Shown: in pieces, positions 13,642 through 22,145 of the stretch
Numbering within the stretch: position 1 is the stretch's first letter
Layout of the letters: every line of letters begins with the position of its first letter
NCBI GenBank assembly: GCA_029974035.1
Contig: JARKQG010000105.1
Span: 1 to 45,022, forward strand
Origin: Eubacteriales bacterium
GTDB taxonomy: Bacteria > Bacillota_A > Clostridia > Christensenellales > Aristaeellaceae
DNA: 45,022 nucleotides
Direction: 5' to 3'
Notes under the pieces: generated by a model
Database searches by the model: none
What the model was told of the DNA's origin: nothing
What the model saw: only the letters and a program-made list of their open reading frames with translations
Translations under genes and position numbers: made by a program

Positions 13642-16260
13642 ATGAGCGCATTCAAGCCGCGCACGCGGGACGGCAGCTTTCTCTTTTCGGTCATTCTGAC
13701 GACCGCGAAGATGCTGTTCATCGTGGTGCTGATCCTGGGCATCACCGGGACGGGCCTTCTGGTGGGCGTTGCCAAGGCCTGGATTGAGACGGCGCCGGCG
13801 CTGGACCTGTCGTCTTTTGGCGAGCAGGCCAAGACTTCGTTCATCTACGACAAAAACGGGGACCTCATCACCGACTTCAAGGGCACCGAAAACCGCATTG
13901 ACGCCACCTGGGACGAGATTCCGGAAAACCTCAAAAACGCGGTCATCGCCATCGAGGACCAGCGCTTCCGCACCCACAACGGCGTGGACATCAAGCGCAT
14001 TCTGGGCGCGCTGGTCACCAACCTTCTGAACGACAACGTACAGGGCGGCTCCACCATCACCCAGCAGCTGGTGAAGCTGACCATGCTCACCACCGACCAG
14101 AACTACAAGCGCAAGCTTCAGGAGGCCTACCTGGCGCTGCAGCTGGAAAAGCAGATCTCCAAGGACGACATCCTGCTGGAGTACCTGAACATCATCTACC
14201 TGGGGGGCAGCAGTTACGGCGTCAAGGTGGCCGCCATGGACTACTACGGCAAGGACGTATCCCAGCTCACGCTCCGGGAATGCGCCTCGCTGGCGCGGAC
14301 CATCCGCAACCCCTACCGCTACAACCCCCGCAGAAATTACTATGTCACCCACACGCCGGAGGAAATCGAAAAGGGCACCAACTACGTGCTGGACCAGATG
14401 TACGAACAGAGCCTGATCACCAAGGCCGAGTACGACGAGGCGATGGGCCAGACGCTCACCGTCCAGGAGAAGTCGGCCTACGCCACCAAGATGTACGACA
14501 ACGCCTACTACGTGGAGTACGCCATCTACGACGTGGTGACCAAGATGCTGCGCGTGGAAAAGCTGGACGATACCACCGCCAACCGCAGCGCCATGGAGTC
14601 CAAGCTGCGCACCGGCGGATACAGCATCTACACCTCGCTGGACCCCAAGATCCAGGAGGCCGTGCAGGACGTGGTGACGAACTGGTCCAAGTATCCGGAC
14701 ACCCGCTATGCCTCCGACCGTACCTACAAGGCGTCGCTGGGGGACGGGCAGTACGTGCAGCTGGCGCAGCCCCAGGCCGCCGCCGCGGTGATGGACTGGC
14801 ACACCGGCGAATTGGTGGCCATCATCGGCGGGCGCTCCGCCGCCACGCAGCGCAAGCAGCTCAACCGCGCCTACCAGAGCAAGATGCCCGTGGGCTCGTC
14901 GCTGAAGCCGTTGTCGGTGTACGGCCCGGCCTTTGACCTGGGCTATTCACCGGGCAGCCCGGTGATCAACGCGCCGCTGAAGATCGACGGCTGGGACACC
15001 GACAAGGGGTACCCCGCCAACTTCTCCGGCGAGAGCTATACCGGCATCGAAACGCTGCGAAAGGCCATCAACAAGTCCCACAACACCGCCGCCGCCCAGG
15101 CGCTGTTCACCTACGTGGGCATTGAAAACTCGGTCAACTACCTGCTCAAGCTGGGCGTGTCCAGAAGCCACATCTCCGCCACCGGCGCCGGGCTGGCGCT
15201 GGGCGCGTCGGGCATTTCCACCATTGAAATGGCCGCCGCCTTCGGTGCCATCGCCAACAAGGGCGAGTACCAGGAGCCCTACGCCTTCACCCGCGTGGTG
15301 GATTCCCAGGGCAAGGTGTATCTCAACGCCCGCAACCTGCAGATTCGGCGGCAGGCCTTCAAGGAGACCACCGCGTGGCTGCTGGTGAGTGTGCTCAAGG
15401 GCTGCGTCAGCGAGGGCGGCACCGGCCAGAAGGCCAACTTCGGGAAGTTTACCGTGGCGGGCAAGACCGGCACCAACTCCGACTACCGCGGCGTGTTCTT
15501 TGCCGGCATGACCGGCTACTATTCCGGCGCGGTATGGATCGGCCACGACAACTACAAGCCTCTGGTGTCCAACGCGCAGGGCGGTACCTACGCCGCGCCG
15601 CTCTGGGCCGAGATTATGAAGACGGTGCACACGCTGGAGGGCATCACCAAGGACCACAAGATCAACACCAAGACCGCCGAACAGCTGGGCATCGTCAAGG
15701 CGCAGGCCTGCGCCGTGTCGGGCATGAAGCCCACCGCCGCCTGCAAAAACGACGTCAACGGCTACGGTGTCACCACCGACTTCTACGTCAAGGGCACCGA
15801 ACCCACGGAAGCCTGCAACATGCACCGCACCATCCGGCTTTGCAACAAGTCCAAGATGCTGCCCGGACCCTACTGTACGTCCGTGGGCACCTACGGCACC
15901 ATCTACCTGCCGGAAGGGCACCCCCTCCGATACTGCGACATCAAAGAGGTGCGCAAGTATTTCAAGGGCGCCTCCGCCGACAAGGGCAGCGCGGCCTTCG
16001 GCACCTGCACGAAGTGCAAGAAGTCCGGCTCCAAATCCAGCGGGGAAGACGAGGCCAAGCTGCAGAACGCCATCAACAAGGCCGCGGGCCTGATCGACGC
16101 GGGCCAGGCGCTGATCGACGGCGGAGGCCTGTCCAACTCTCAGGCCACCAAGCTGCAAAAGTCCATGTCCAACACCCAGAAGGCCGTGGACAACGCCAAC
16201 TACTCCAACATCGTCAAGTACGGCAAGCAGCTGCAGGAGCTGATCGCAAAGTACTCCTGA
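13642..16260 (+). CDS. Class A penicillin-binding protein (PBP1A type, bifunctional)
   Basis: An 872-residue wall-synthesis enzyme that polymerises glycan strands and cross-links peptides outside the membrane. One membrane anchor (about 21-45) is followed by the GT51 glycosyltransferase: IAIEDQRFRTHNGVD with catalytic Glu105, and GGSTITQQLVK (135-145). The transpeptidase has SSLK with nucleophile Ser419, SHN at 479-481, and KTG at 608-610, all intact. The C-terminal tail (about 700-810) carries eight cysteines, including a CxxC (GTCTKCKK), then a helical region to the end. GGGAGG lies about 11 bases before the ATG at 13642. It is monocistronic, with its own extended -10 promoter and a strong hairpin after the stop. 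Confidence 0.95.
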   Translation: MSAFKPRTRDGSFLFSVILTTAKMLFIVVLILGITGTGLLVGVAKAWIETAPALDLSSFGEQAKTSFIYDKNGDLITDFKGTENRIDATWDEIPENLKNAVIAIEDQRFRTHNGVDIKRILGALVTNLLNDNVQGGSTITQQLVKLTMLTTDQNYKRKLQEAYLALQLEKQISKDDILLEYLNIIYLGGSSYGVKVAAMDYYGKDVSQLTLRECASLARTIRNPYRYNPRRNYYVTHTPEEIEKGTNYVLDQMYEQSLITKAEYDEAMGQTLTVQEKSAYATKMYDNAYYVEYAIYDVVTKMLRVEKLDDTTANRSAMESKLRTGGYSIYTSLDPKIQEAVQDVVTNWSKYPDTRYASDRTYKASLGDGQYVQLAQPQAAAAVMDWHTGELVAIIGGRSAATQRKQLNRAYQSKMPVGSSLKPLSVYGPAFDLGYSPGSPVINAPLKIDGWDTDKGYPANFSGESYTGIETLRKAINKSHNTAAAQALFTYVGIENSVNYLLKLGVSRSHISATGAGLALGASGISTIEMAAAFGAIANKGEYQEPYAFTRVVDSQGKVYLNARNLQIRRQAFKETTAWLLVSVLKGCVSEGGTGQKANFGKFTVAGKTGTNSDYRGVFFAGMTGYYSGAVWIGHDNYKPLVSNAQGGTYAAPLWAEIMKTVHTLEGITKDHKINTKTAEQLGIVKAQACAVSGMKPTAACKNDVNGYGVTTDFYVKGTEPTEACNMHRTIRLCNKSKMLPGPYCTSVGTYGTIYLPEGHPLRYCDIKEVRKYFKGASADKGSAAFGTCTKCKKSGSKSSGEDEAKLQNAINKAAGLIDAGQALIDGGGLSNSQATKLQKSMSNTQKAVDNANYSNIVKYGKQLQELIAKYS

Positions 16261-16280
16261 CGAAAGACCGCCTTTTTCAG

Positions 16281-16312
16281 CGGGCCCGCGCCGAATGATC
16301 GGCGCGGGCCCG
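16281..16312 (+). terminator. Hairpin after the PBP gene
   Basis: Perfect 13-bp stem CGGGCCCGCGCCG / CGGCGCGGGCCCG with loop AATGAT. It lacks a T-run, so termination by it is likely but not typical. Confidence 0.6.
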
Positions 16313-16335
16313 TATGCGCCCGGTTCACATTTAAC

Positions 16336-16364
16336 TTGAGCCGGAAACGTTTACGGTGTATAAT
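16336..16364 (+). promoter_or_regulatory. Promoter of the Gfo/Idh/MocA gene
   Basis: TTGAGC (16336-16341), 17-base spacer, TATAAT (16359-16364). The spacer is almost filled by a palindromic operator candidate. Confidence 0.8.
16341..16356. promoter_or_regulatory. LacI/GalR-type operator candidate between -35 and -10
   Basis: CCGGAAACGTTTACGG is a 16-bp palindrome with only one mismatched pair (7 of 8), centred on AAACGTTT. It resembles catabolite-response and other LacI-family operators. Placed between the promoter boxes it would block RNA polymerase when occupied. Confidence 0.6.
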
Positions 16365-16405
16365 GCTTTCGGAGCGGACATCAGACGAGCGGGGAGGTTT
16401 ATCCA

Positions 16406-17497
16406 ATGGACAAGCTGCGCATCGGGATCATCGGCTGCGGCGGCATCGCAAACGGCAAGCACATGCCCGCCCTTTCCAGGCTGGGGGACGTCGAGATGGT
16501 GGCGTTTTGCGATATCGTGGAGGAGCGCGCCCGCAAGGCGGCGCAGGAATACGGCACCGCCGCCGCGAAGGTCTTTGCCGATTATCGGGAACTGATCCGG
16601 CTGGATCTGGACGTGGTGCACGTATTGACGCCCAACAAAACCCACGCGCCCATCACCGTGGCGGCGCTGGAGGCGGGCAAGCACGTCATGTGCGAAAAGC
16701 CTATGGCCATCAATACGGCGGAGGCGCGGAAGATGCTGGAAGCCGCCAGGCGCACCGGCAAAAAGCTGACCATCGGCTACCAGAACCGCTTCCGTCCCGA
16801 CAGCATGTACCTGAAAAAGTGCGTGGAAGCGGGCGATCTGGGCGGCATCTACTACGCCCGGGCGCTGGCGATCCGCCGCCGCGCCGTGCCCACCTGGGGC
16901 GTGTTTCTGGACGCGGAGCAGCAGGGCGGCGGCCCGCTGATCGACATCGGCACCCACGCGCTGGATCTGACCCTCTGGGAGATGGACAACTACGAGCCGG
17001 AGATGGCCGTGGGCAGCGTGTTCCGCAAGCTCGGCGACAACGAAAACGCCGCCAACGCCTGGGGCCCCTGGGATCCGAAGCAGTTCACCGTGGAGGACAG
17101 CGCCTTCGGCTTCATCAAGATGAAAAACGGCGCGACCATTGTGCTGGAGAGCTCCTGGGCCCTCAACATGATCGACGCCAACGAGGCCAAGACCATCCTG
17201 TGCGGCGACAGGGCGGGCGCGGACATGCTGGGCGAGGGCGGGGCGCTGCGCATCAACGGGGAGCGGTTCTCCAGGCTGTACGTCACCGAGCCGGCGCTGA
17301 CCGCGGGCAGCGTGGCCTTCTTTGAGGGGGACGTCGGCGGCCGACCCGAGGATGTGGAGGCCCGCATGTGGATCGACCACGTACGGGACAGCGCCAAACC
17401 CCTGGTGGTCAAGCCCGAGCAGGCGCTGGTGGTCACGCAGATCCTCGAGGCCATCTACGAGTCCGGAAGGACCGGAAAACCGGTGTTTTTCAACTGA
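16406..17497 (+). CDS. Gfo/Idh/MocA family NAD(P)-dependent oxidoreductase
   Basis: A 363-residue cytoplasmic dehydrogenase, probably acting on a sugar or inositol-like substrate. The Rossmann domain opens with LRIGIIGCGGIANGKHMPAL (GxGGxA-type nucleotide loop). The family active-site lysine is in HVMCEKPMA, and the catalytic region reads GGGPLIDIGTHALDLTLW, with the conserved Asp and His. The C-terminal domain is complete. GGGGAGG lies ten bases before the ATG. It stands alone, followed by a long bidirectional terminator. The operator candidate in its promoter suggests induction by a sugar ligand or catabolite control; the substrate cannot be read from the sequence. Confidence 0.9.
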   Translation: MDKLRIGIIGCGGIANGKHMPALSRLGDVEMVAFCDIVEERARKAAQEYGTAAAKVFADYRELIRLDLDVVHVLTPNKTHAPITVAALEAGKHVMCEKPMAINTAEARKMLEAARRTGKKLTIGYQNRFRPDSMYLKKCVEAGDLGGIYYARALAIRRRAVPTWGVFLDAEQQGGGPLIDIGTHALDLTLWEMDNYEPEMAVGSVFRKLGDNENAANAWGPWDPKQFTVEDSAFGFIKMKNGATIVLESSWALNMIDANEAKTILCGDRAGADMLGEGGALRINGERFSRLYVTEPALTAGSVAFFEGDVGGRPEDVEARMWIDHVRDSAKPLVVKPEQALVVTQILEAIYESGRTGKPVFFN

Positions 17498-17518
17498 TCC
17501 GCCGGTTTGCGCCCTTTT

Positions 17519-17578
17519 CCCCGATTCCGAAACAAGCCCCCCGGCCATTTGGCCGGGGGGCTTGTTTCAGAATCGGGG
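17519..17578. terminator. Large bidirectional terminator between the oxidoreductase and ppdK
   Basis: Inner 17-bp perfect stem (17530-17546 with 17551-17567, loop ATTT) extended by a 9-bp outer stem CCCCGATTC/GAATCGGGG across one two-base mismatch. The AAACAAG/CTTGTTT flanks supply T-rich ends in both directions. Confidence 0.85.
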
Positions 17579-17583
17579 AGAAC

Positions 17584-20226
17584 CTACGCCTTCGCGTTTT
17601 TCTCGATGATGGCCGCGTGGGCCGCCGCAAGGCGGGCGATCGGCACGCGGAACGGGGAGCAGCTCACGTAGTCAAGGCCCACGTTGTGGCAGAAGATGAC
17701 GGAGGACTGGTCGCCGCCGTGCTCGCCGCAGATGCCCAGCTTGATGCCCGGGCGGGTCTTGCGGCCCAGCTCCGCGGCCATCTTGATCAGCTTGCCCACG
17801 CCGTGCTGGTCCAGATGCTGGAAGGGGTCGGACTCGAAGATCTTCTTCGCGTAGTAGGCTTCCAGGAACTTGCCGGCGTCGTCGCGGGAGAAGCCGTAGG
17901 TCATCTGGGTCAGGTCGTTGGTGCCGAAGGAGAAGAACTCGGCCTCGCGGGCGATCTCGTCGGCGGTGACGGCCGCGCGGGGGATCTCGATCATCGTGCC
18001 CACCTTGAAGTCGATCTTGATGTTCTTCTCGTCCATGACCTTCTCGGCGGTTTCCATGACGATCTTGCGGACAAAGGCCAGCTCCTTGGCGTCGCCCACC
18101 AGCGGGATCATGATCTCGGGGTGGATGTCAAAGCCCTTCTCGGCGCGCACCTCGATGGCGGCCTCGATGACGGCGCGGGTCTGCATCTCGGCGATCTCGG
18201 GGAAGGTGACGGCCAGGCGGCAGCCGCGGTGGCCCAGCATCGGGTTCATCTCGTGCAGCTGGTCGATCTTGGCGGTCACGGCGGCGGGGGTGGTGCCCAG
18301 CTCGCGGGCGATGGCCGCGATTTCTTCCTTCATGGACTTGGCGGGCAGGAACTCGTGCAGCGGCGGGTCAAGGTAGCGGATGGTCACCGGGCGCTCGCCC
18401 ATGACCTCGTAGATGCCCTTGAAGTCGCCCTTCTGCATCGGCAGCAGCTTGGCCAGCGCGGCGCGGCGCTGGGCCTCGGTGTCGGCCAGGATCATCTCGC
18501 GCACGGCGGCAATGCGGTCCGCGGCGAAGAACATGTGCTCGGTGCGGGTCAGGCCGATGCCCTCCGCGCCAAACTTGATGGCGACCGCCGCGTCATGGGG
18601 CGTGTCGGCGTTGGTGCGCACCTTCAGGCGGCGCGCCTCGTCGGCCCAGCCCATCAGCGTGGCAAAGTCGCCGGACACGTCGGCTTCGATGGTCGGAATC
18701 GAGCCCGCGTACACGTTGCCGGTGGAGCCGTCGATGGACAGGAAGTCGCCCTCCTTGAAGCAGGCGTCACAGACACCCAGCGTCTTCTCCTCTTCGTCGA
18801 TGCGCAGATCGGAGCAGCCGGCCACGCAGCAGGTGCCCATGCCGCGGGCGACGACCGCCGCGTGGGAGGTCATGCCGCCGCGCCCGGTCAGGATGCCCTG
18901 GGAGTGGTTCATGCCCTCGATGTCCTCGGGCGAGGTCTCCAGCCGGACAAGCAACACCTTCTGGCCGCTCTTGGCGGCGGCGACGGCTTCGTCGGCGGTA
19001 AAGTAGATCTGGCCGCAGGCGGCGCCGGGGGAGGCGGGCAGGCCCTTGGCGATGGGCTTCGCGGCCTTGATCGCCTTCGGGTCAAACTGCGGGTGCAAAA
19101 GCGCGTCCAACTGGCGCGGCTCGACCATCATCACGGCTTCTTCCTTGGTGCGCATGCCCTCGCTCACCAGGTCCACCGCGATTTTGAGGGCGGCGGCGGC
19201 GGTGCGCTTGCCGTTTCTCGTCTGCAGCATGTAGAGCTTGCCGCGCTCAATGGTGTATTCCATGTCCTGCATGTCGCGGAAATGCTTCTCCAGCTTCTCC
19301 GCCACGGCCACGAACTCCGCGTACACCTCGGGCATGACTTCCTTCAGCGTGGAGATCTCCTGCGGGGTGCGCACGCCGGCCACCACGTCCTCGCCCTGGG
19401 CGTTGATCAGATATTCGCCGTAGAGCTTCTTCTCGCCGGTGGAGGGGTTGCGGGTGAAGGCGACGCCGGTGCCGGAGGTATCACCCATGTTGCCGAACAC
19501 CATCGCCTGCACGTTGACGGCCGTGCCCCAGTCGCTGGGGATGTCGTTCATGCGGCGGTAGTAAATGGCGCGGGGGTTGTCCCAGGAGCGGAACACGGCC
19601 TTGATGGCCTCGATCAGCTGCACCTTGGGGTCCTGCGGAAAGGCCTCGCCCTTTTCGGCTTCGTACAGCTTCTTGAACTTTTTGACCAGTTCCTTGAGAT
19701 CGTCCGCGGTCAGCTGGGTGTCGAACTGGACGTGCTTCTCTTCCTTCATCGCGTCCAGGATGCGCTCGAACTTGGACTTGGAAACGTCCATCACGACGTC
19801 GGAGAACATCATGATGAAGCGGCGGTAGGAGTCATAGGCAAAGCGTTCGTTCTGGGTGAGCCTGGACAGGCCCTCGACAGCCACGTCGTTGAGGCCGAGG
19901 TTGAGGATGGTGTCCATCATGCCGGGCATGGAGGCGCGCGCGCCCGAGCGGACGGAGACCAGGAACGGGCTCTCCAGATCGCCGAACTTCTTGCCGCAGA
20001 TGACCTCGGTTTCGGCCAGCGCAGCGTCAATCTGCTTCAGGATCTCGTCGTTGATCTTGCCGCCGTCGGCGTAGTAGGCAGTGCAGGCTTCGGTCGTCAC
20101 GGTAAAGCCCTGCGGAACGGGCAGCCCCAGGCTGGACATCTCCGCGAGGTTCGCACCCTTTCCGCCCAGAAGGTTGCGCATGGAGGCGTTTCCTTCCTTG
20201 AAGAGATAGACATACTTGTGTGCCAT
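17584..20226 (-). CDS. ppdK: Pyruvate, phosphate dikinase
   Basis: An 880-residue enzyme that interconverts pyruvate + ATP + Pi and phosphoenolpyruvate + AMP + PPi, linking C3 metabolism to glycolysis or gluconeogenesis. In order: the N-terminal nucleotide-binding domain (KYVYLFKEGNASMRNLLGGKGANLAEM), the swivelling phosphohistidine domain with TGRGGMTSHAAVVARGMGTCCV (the TSH holds the catalytic His), and the C-terminal PEP/pyruvate barrel ending in GICGEHGGD with the active-site Cys. All domains are complete and the length is normal. I chose ATG at 20226 (MAHKYVYLF), with GGGGGAG a few bases upstream; extension to 20244 is not needed. It is probably monocistronic, with a TATAAT box about 50 bases upstream. 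Confidence 0.97.
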   Translation of the reverse strand: MAHKYVYLFKEGNASMRNLLGGKGANLAEMSSLGLPVPQGFTVTTEACTAYYADGGKINDEILKQIDAALAETEVICGKKFGDLESPFLVSVRSGARASMPGMMDTILNLGLNDVAVEGLSRLTQNERFAYDSYRRFIMMFSDVVMDVSKSKFERILDAMKEEKHVQFDTQLTADDLKELVKKFKKLYEAEKGEAFPQDPKVQLIEAIKAVFRSWDNPRAIYYRRMNDIPSDWGTAVNVQAMVFGNMGDTSGTGVAFTRNPSTGEKKLYGEYLINAQGEDVVAGVRTPQEISTLKEVMPEVYAEFVAVAEKLEKHFRDMQDMEYTIERGKLYMLQTRNGKRTAAAALKIAVDLVSEGMRTKEEAVMMVEPRQLDALLHPQFDPKAIKAAKPIAKGLPASPGAACGQIYFTADEAVAAAKSGQKVLLVRLETSPEDIEGMNHSQGILTGRGGMTSHAAVVARGMGTCCVAGCSDLRIDEEEKTLGVCDACFKEGDFLSIDGSTGNVYAGSIPTIEADVSGDFATLMGWADEARRLKVRTNADTPHDAAVAIKFGAEGIGLTRTEHMFFAADRIAAVREMILADTEAQRRAALAKLLPMQKGDFKGIYEVMGERPVTIRYLDPPLHEFLPAKSMKEEIAAIARELGTTPAAVTAKIDQLHEMNPMLGHRGCRLAVTFPEIAEMQTRAVIEAAIEVRAEKGFDIHPEIMIPLVGDAKELAFVRKIVMETAEKVMDEKNIKIDFKVGTMIEIPRAAVTADEIAREAEFFSFGTNDLTQMTYGFSRDDAGKFLEAYYAKKIFESDPFQHLDQHGVGKLIKMAAELGRKTRPGIKLGICGEHGGDQSSVIFCHNVGLDYVSCSPFRVPIARLAAAHAAIIEKNAKA

Positions 20227-20276
20227 ATTACTCCCCCTAACCATGATTATTCATATTTTTTACAACCGCAAATTTT

Positions 20277-20282
20277 ATTATA
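20277..20282 (-). promoter_or_regulatory. -10 box of the ppdK promoter
   Basis: TATAAT on the minus strand about 50 bases before the start codon. No good -35 hexamer is visible at 17 bases, so activator help is possible. Confidence 0.55.
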
Positions 20283-20322
20283 CCGCAGGGTTATGGTTTG
20301 CATAGGGGTTTCCTGTAAAATT

Positions 20323-21132
20323 CTAGTTGTCCGTGACGATTTCAAGCGCAATGTGGTGAAGCGCCGCCGCGCAGCGCGAGAACGAACTGAAAAAACTGCC
20401 GTAAATTTTGCGCGTGGCGGCCAGGCACAGGTAATCCACATAGGCATCCACGATGCCCTGCTGGCTGCTCCGCTCGAGGGAACGCTTTTCGTAGGTCAGG
20501 ATGCGGCCGGGAAAGGCCTCGCCGAGCGCGCGCTCCTCCTCCGGTGAATCGGTGGCCAGAAAGAAGGCGACATCCGGATCGGCCTCGGCTTCGCGCCGGA
20601 GGCGTTCGACAAAATCGTCCGTCCGGCTGGATTCGATGGACTTGACGTTGTCGGTGCGGCGGATGTGCACGCCGACGCAGTTGGGCGGAAAGCGCGCGAT
20701 CACGCCGTCCGCCAGCGCGCGGATGTCCGGCGCGGGGCGAAAGATGGAATAGTCGTGCCGCTCGTAGTCGCGCTCCAGGCTGTAGCAGGTGGAGGCGTAG
20801 AGGCTGCCCGAAAGCGCCTGGAAGGATTCGGCCGTCAGCGCCTTTTTGGCCTCCCAGTTCTCCACCGTCCGGGCAAACCGGTGGCCCTGGACGCGGCGGG
20901 TGAGCTTGCGGGCGATGCTGCGAAGCCGCATCCGGGGCTTGGTCACATAGGGGCCCTCCACCACGGTCACGTCCCCCGGCAGCGAAAAAAGCCGCGCCGA
21001 CGGGCAGTTCATCCCCTCGTCACGCAGCCATACCACGGTCAGGTTCCGGCCGGACGCCCGCGCGGCCGAATAGTAGGAAGCGATGGTGCGCATCCGGTTG
21101 CACAACCCGCCCAGCGGTTCCACGTAGAGCAT
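20323..21132 (-). CDS. Fucosyltransferase-like glycosyltransferase (HxRRTD motif)
   Basis: A 269-residue protein with an N-terminal GGLCNRMRTIASYYSAA, the nucleotide-sugar loop start of fucosyltransferase-like GT-B enzymes, and CVGVHIRRTDNVKSIESS near residue 150-170, matching the HxRxxD donor-binding motif of GT11, GT23/NodZ and GT65 enzymes. FFLATDSPEEERALGEAFPG and IVDAYVDYLCLAATRKIYGSFFSSFS match the later parts of the fold. No signal peptide or membrane segment is visible, so it acts in the cytoplasm. Donor and acceptor are unknown; GDP-fucose is the family's usual donor. Start ATG at 21132 with GGAGG seven bases before it and a consensus promoter. It is an orphan: no other polysaccharide genes adjoin it. 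Confidence 0.7.
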   Translation of the reverse strand: MLYVEPLGGLCNRMRTIASYYSAARASGRNLTVVWLRDEGMNCPSARLFSLPGDVTVVEGPYVTKPRMRLRSIARKLTRRVQGHRFARTVENWEAKKALTAESFQALSGSLYASTCYSLERDYERHDYSIFRPAPDIRALADGVIARFPPNCVGVHIRRTDNVKSIESSRTDDFVERLRREAEADPDVAFFLATDSPEEERALGEAFPGRILTYEKRSLERSSQQGIVDAYVDYLCLAATRKIYGSFFSSFSRCAAALHHIALEIVTDN

Positions 21133-21163
21133 CCGCGCACCTCCGGCTCAATTGTCGTAGTAG

Positions 21164-21192
21164 AGTATACCCGATGATGGGAAATCTGTCAA
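21164..21192 (-). promoter_or_regulatory. Promoter of the glycosyltransferase gene
   Basis: Minus strand: TTGACA (21192-21187), 17-base spacer, TATACT (21169-21164). Confidence 0.85.
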
Positions 21193-21259
21193 GAAAAGGC
21201 GCGCGCGAAGGCGCGGCTTTCTTTTCTTCCGGGCGCGGGCCCGGCCTGGTTGCAGGAAA

Positions 21260-21288
21260 TTGACAACCGGGGCAAAAACGTGTATGAT
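21260..21288 (+). promoter_or_regulatory. Promoter of the 239-residue membrane protein gene
   Basis: TTGACA (21260-21265), 17-base spacer, TATGAT (21283-21288). Confidence 0.82.
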
Positions 21289-21346
21289 AATCGAAGCAAA
21301 TCCATGCGGCCCGCGCGGCCGCTTCCGCAGCGTCAGGAGGGTCCCT

Positions 21347-22066
21347 ATGTCCACACGGCGCAGCCCCGCGCAGTTTCGAAGCAAGGTGACCTCGGTCGTG
21401 GTGTTTCTGATTTCCATTGCGCTGGTGGGCGGCGCGGCCTACCTGGGCTACCGGGCGCTGTCTTTTGACTATTCCGGCTACCTGCCGCCGGGGGCGACGG
21501 CCGGCCCCTTCCTGCCCGACGGCGGCTTTCAGATCGGCACCACCGAGGCACCGATGGATCTCGAGGAGTATGTGGAGCCCACGATGACCCCGGGCCCCAC
21601 GCTGAGCCCCACGCCGATCCCGATGGAACTGTACGCCGCCCGGGACACCCGCGTTCTGATGACCGGCACCGACAAGCTGGGCGAGGTGGCGCTGACCCAA
21701 TGCGAGCCCTCCTCGGCGGATGGCGGCAAGGTGATGATGGTGCGCGGCTGGGGGTACATCCGGGGCGCGGACGCCGCCGAGAGCCGGGTATACCTGGCGG
21801 TTTCCACCAAAAACGGCGACGACCACCGCTTTTACGCGGTCATCCGCCAGTCCGGCTCCACCGGCATTCAGCATGACCCGGCCACCGGCAAAAACCTCGA
21901 CCAGGCGGACTTCGCGGCCGCCTTCAGCGTGGATACCTACGATGACGGCGAGTACCGGCTGGGGCTTCTGATCCAGGTGATGAACGGCAAGAAGGTGGCC
22001 GAAGAAGCCTATTATCCGCTGGGCGATCAGTACAACTTCGTCGTTTCCGGCGGGAAGATCGAGTAG
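21347..22066 (+). CDS. Unrecognised membrane-anchored extracytoplasmic protein
   Basis: I do not recognise this 239-residue protein. It has a short basic N-terminus, one membrane segment (about residues 14-36, VTSVVVFLISIALVGGAAYLGY), then a linker rich in Pro, Thr and Glu (EPTMTPGPTLSPTPIP) and a globular domain outside the membrane (MMVRGWGYIRGADAAESRVYLAVSTKNGDDHRFYAVI, ending YYPLGDQYNFVVSGGKIE), whose pattern suggests a beta-sandwich, possibly carbohydrate-binding. Shine-Dalgarno AGGAGGG lies seven bases before ATG 21347. It has its own consensus promoter, divergent from the fucosyltransferase-like gene, and a strong hairpin after the stop, so it is probably monocistronic. A link to the divergent glycosyltransferase is possible but only from position. 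Confidence 0.75.
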   Translation: MSTRRSPAQFRSKVTSVVVFLISIALVGGAAYLGYRALSFDYSGYLPPGATAGPFLPDGGFQIGTTEAPMDLEEYVEPTMTPGPTLSPTPIPMELYAARDTRVLMTGTDKLGEVALTQCEPSSADGGKVMMVRGWGYIRGADAAESRVYLAVSTKNGDDHRFYAVIRQSGSTGIQHDPATGKNLDQADFAAAFSVDTYDDGEYRLGLLIQVMNGKKVAEEAYYPLGDQYNFVVSGGKIE

Positions 22067-22082
22067 TGTCGGAATGTAAAGC

Positions 22083-22114
22083 GCGGCCCGGGCTCCCAAA
22101 GGAGCCCGGGCCGC
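22083..22114. terminator. Hairpin between convergent membrane-protein genes
   Basis: Perfect 14-bp stem GCGGCCCGGGCTCC / GGAGCCCGGGCCGC with loop CAAA. On the minus strand it is followed by GCTTTACATT, so it may serve both convergent genes. Confidence 0.65.
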
Positions 22115-22145
22115 CGCCGGTAAGACCGGGTGGTTTCCAGCCGCG

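Noticed and set aside
17368..20547. A 1059-codon plus-strand reading frame opposite ppdK
   Set aside because: It mirrors the codons of an intact ppdK, has no family motifs, and is typical of antisense frames in GC-rich genes.
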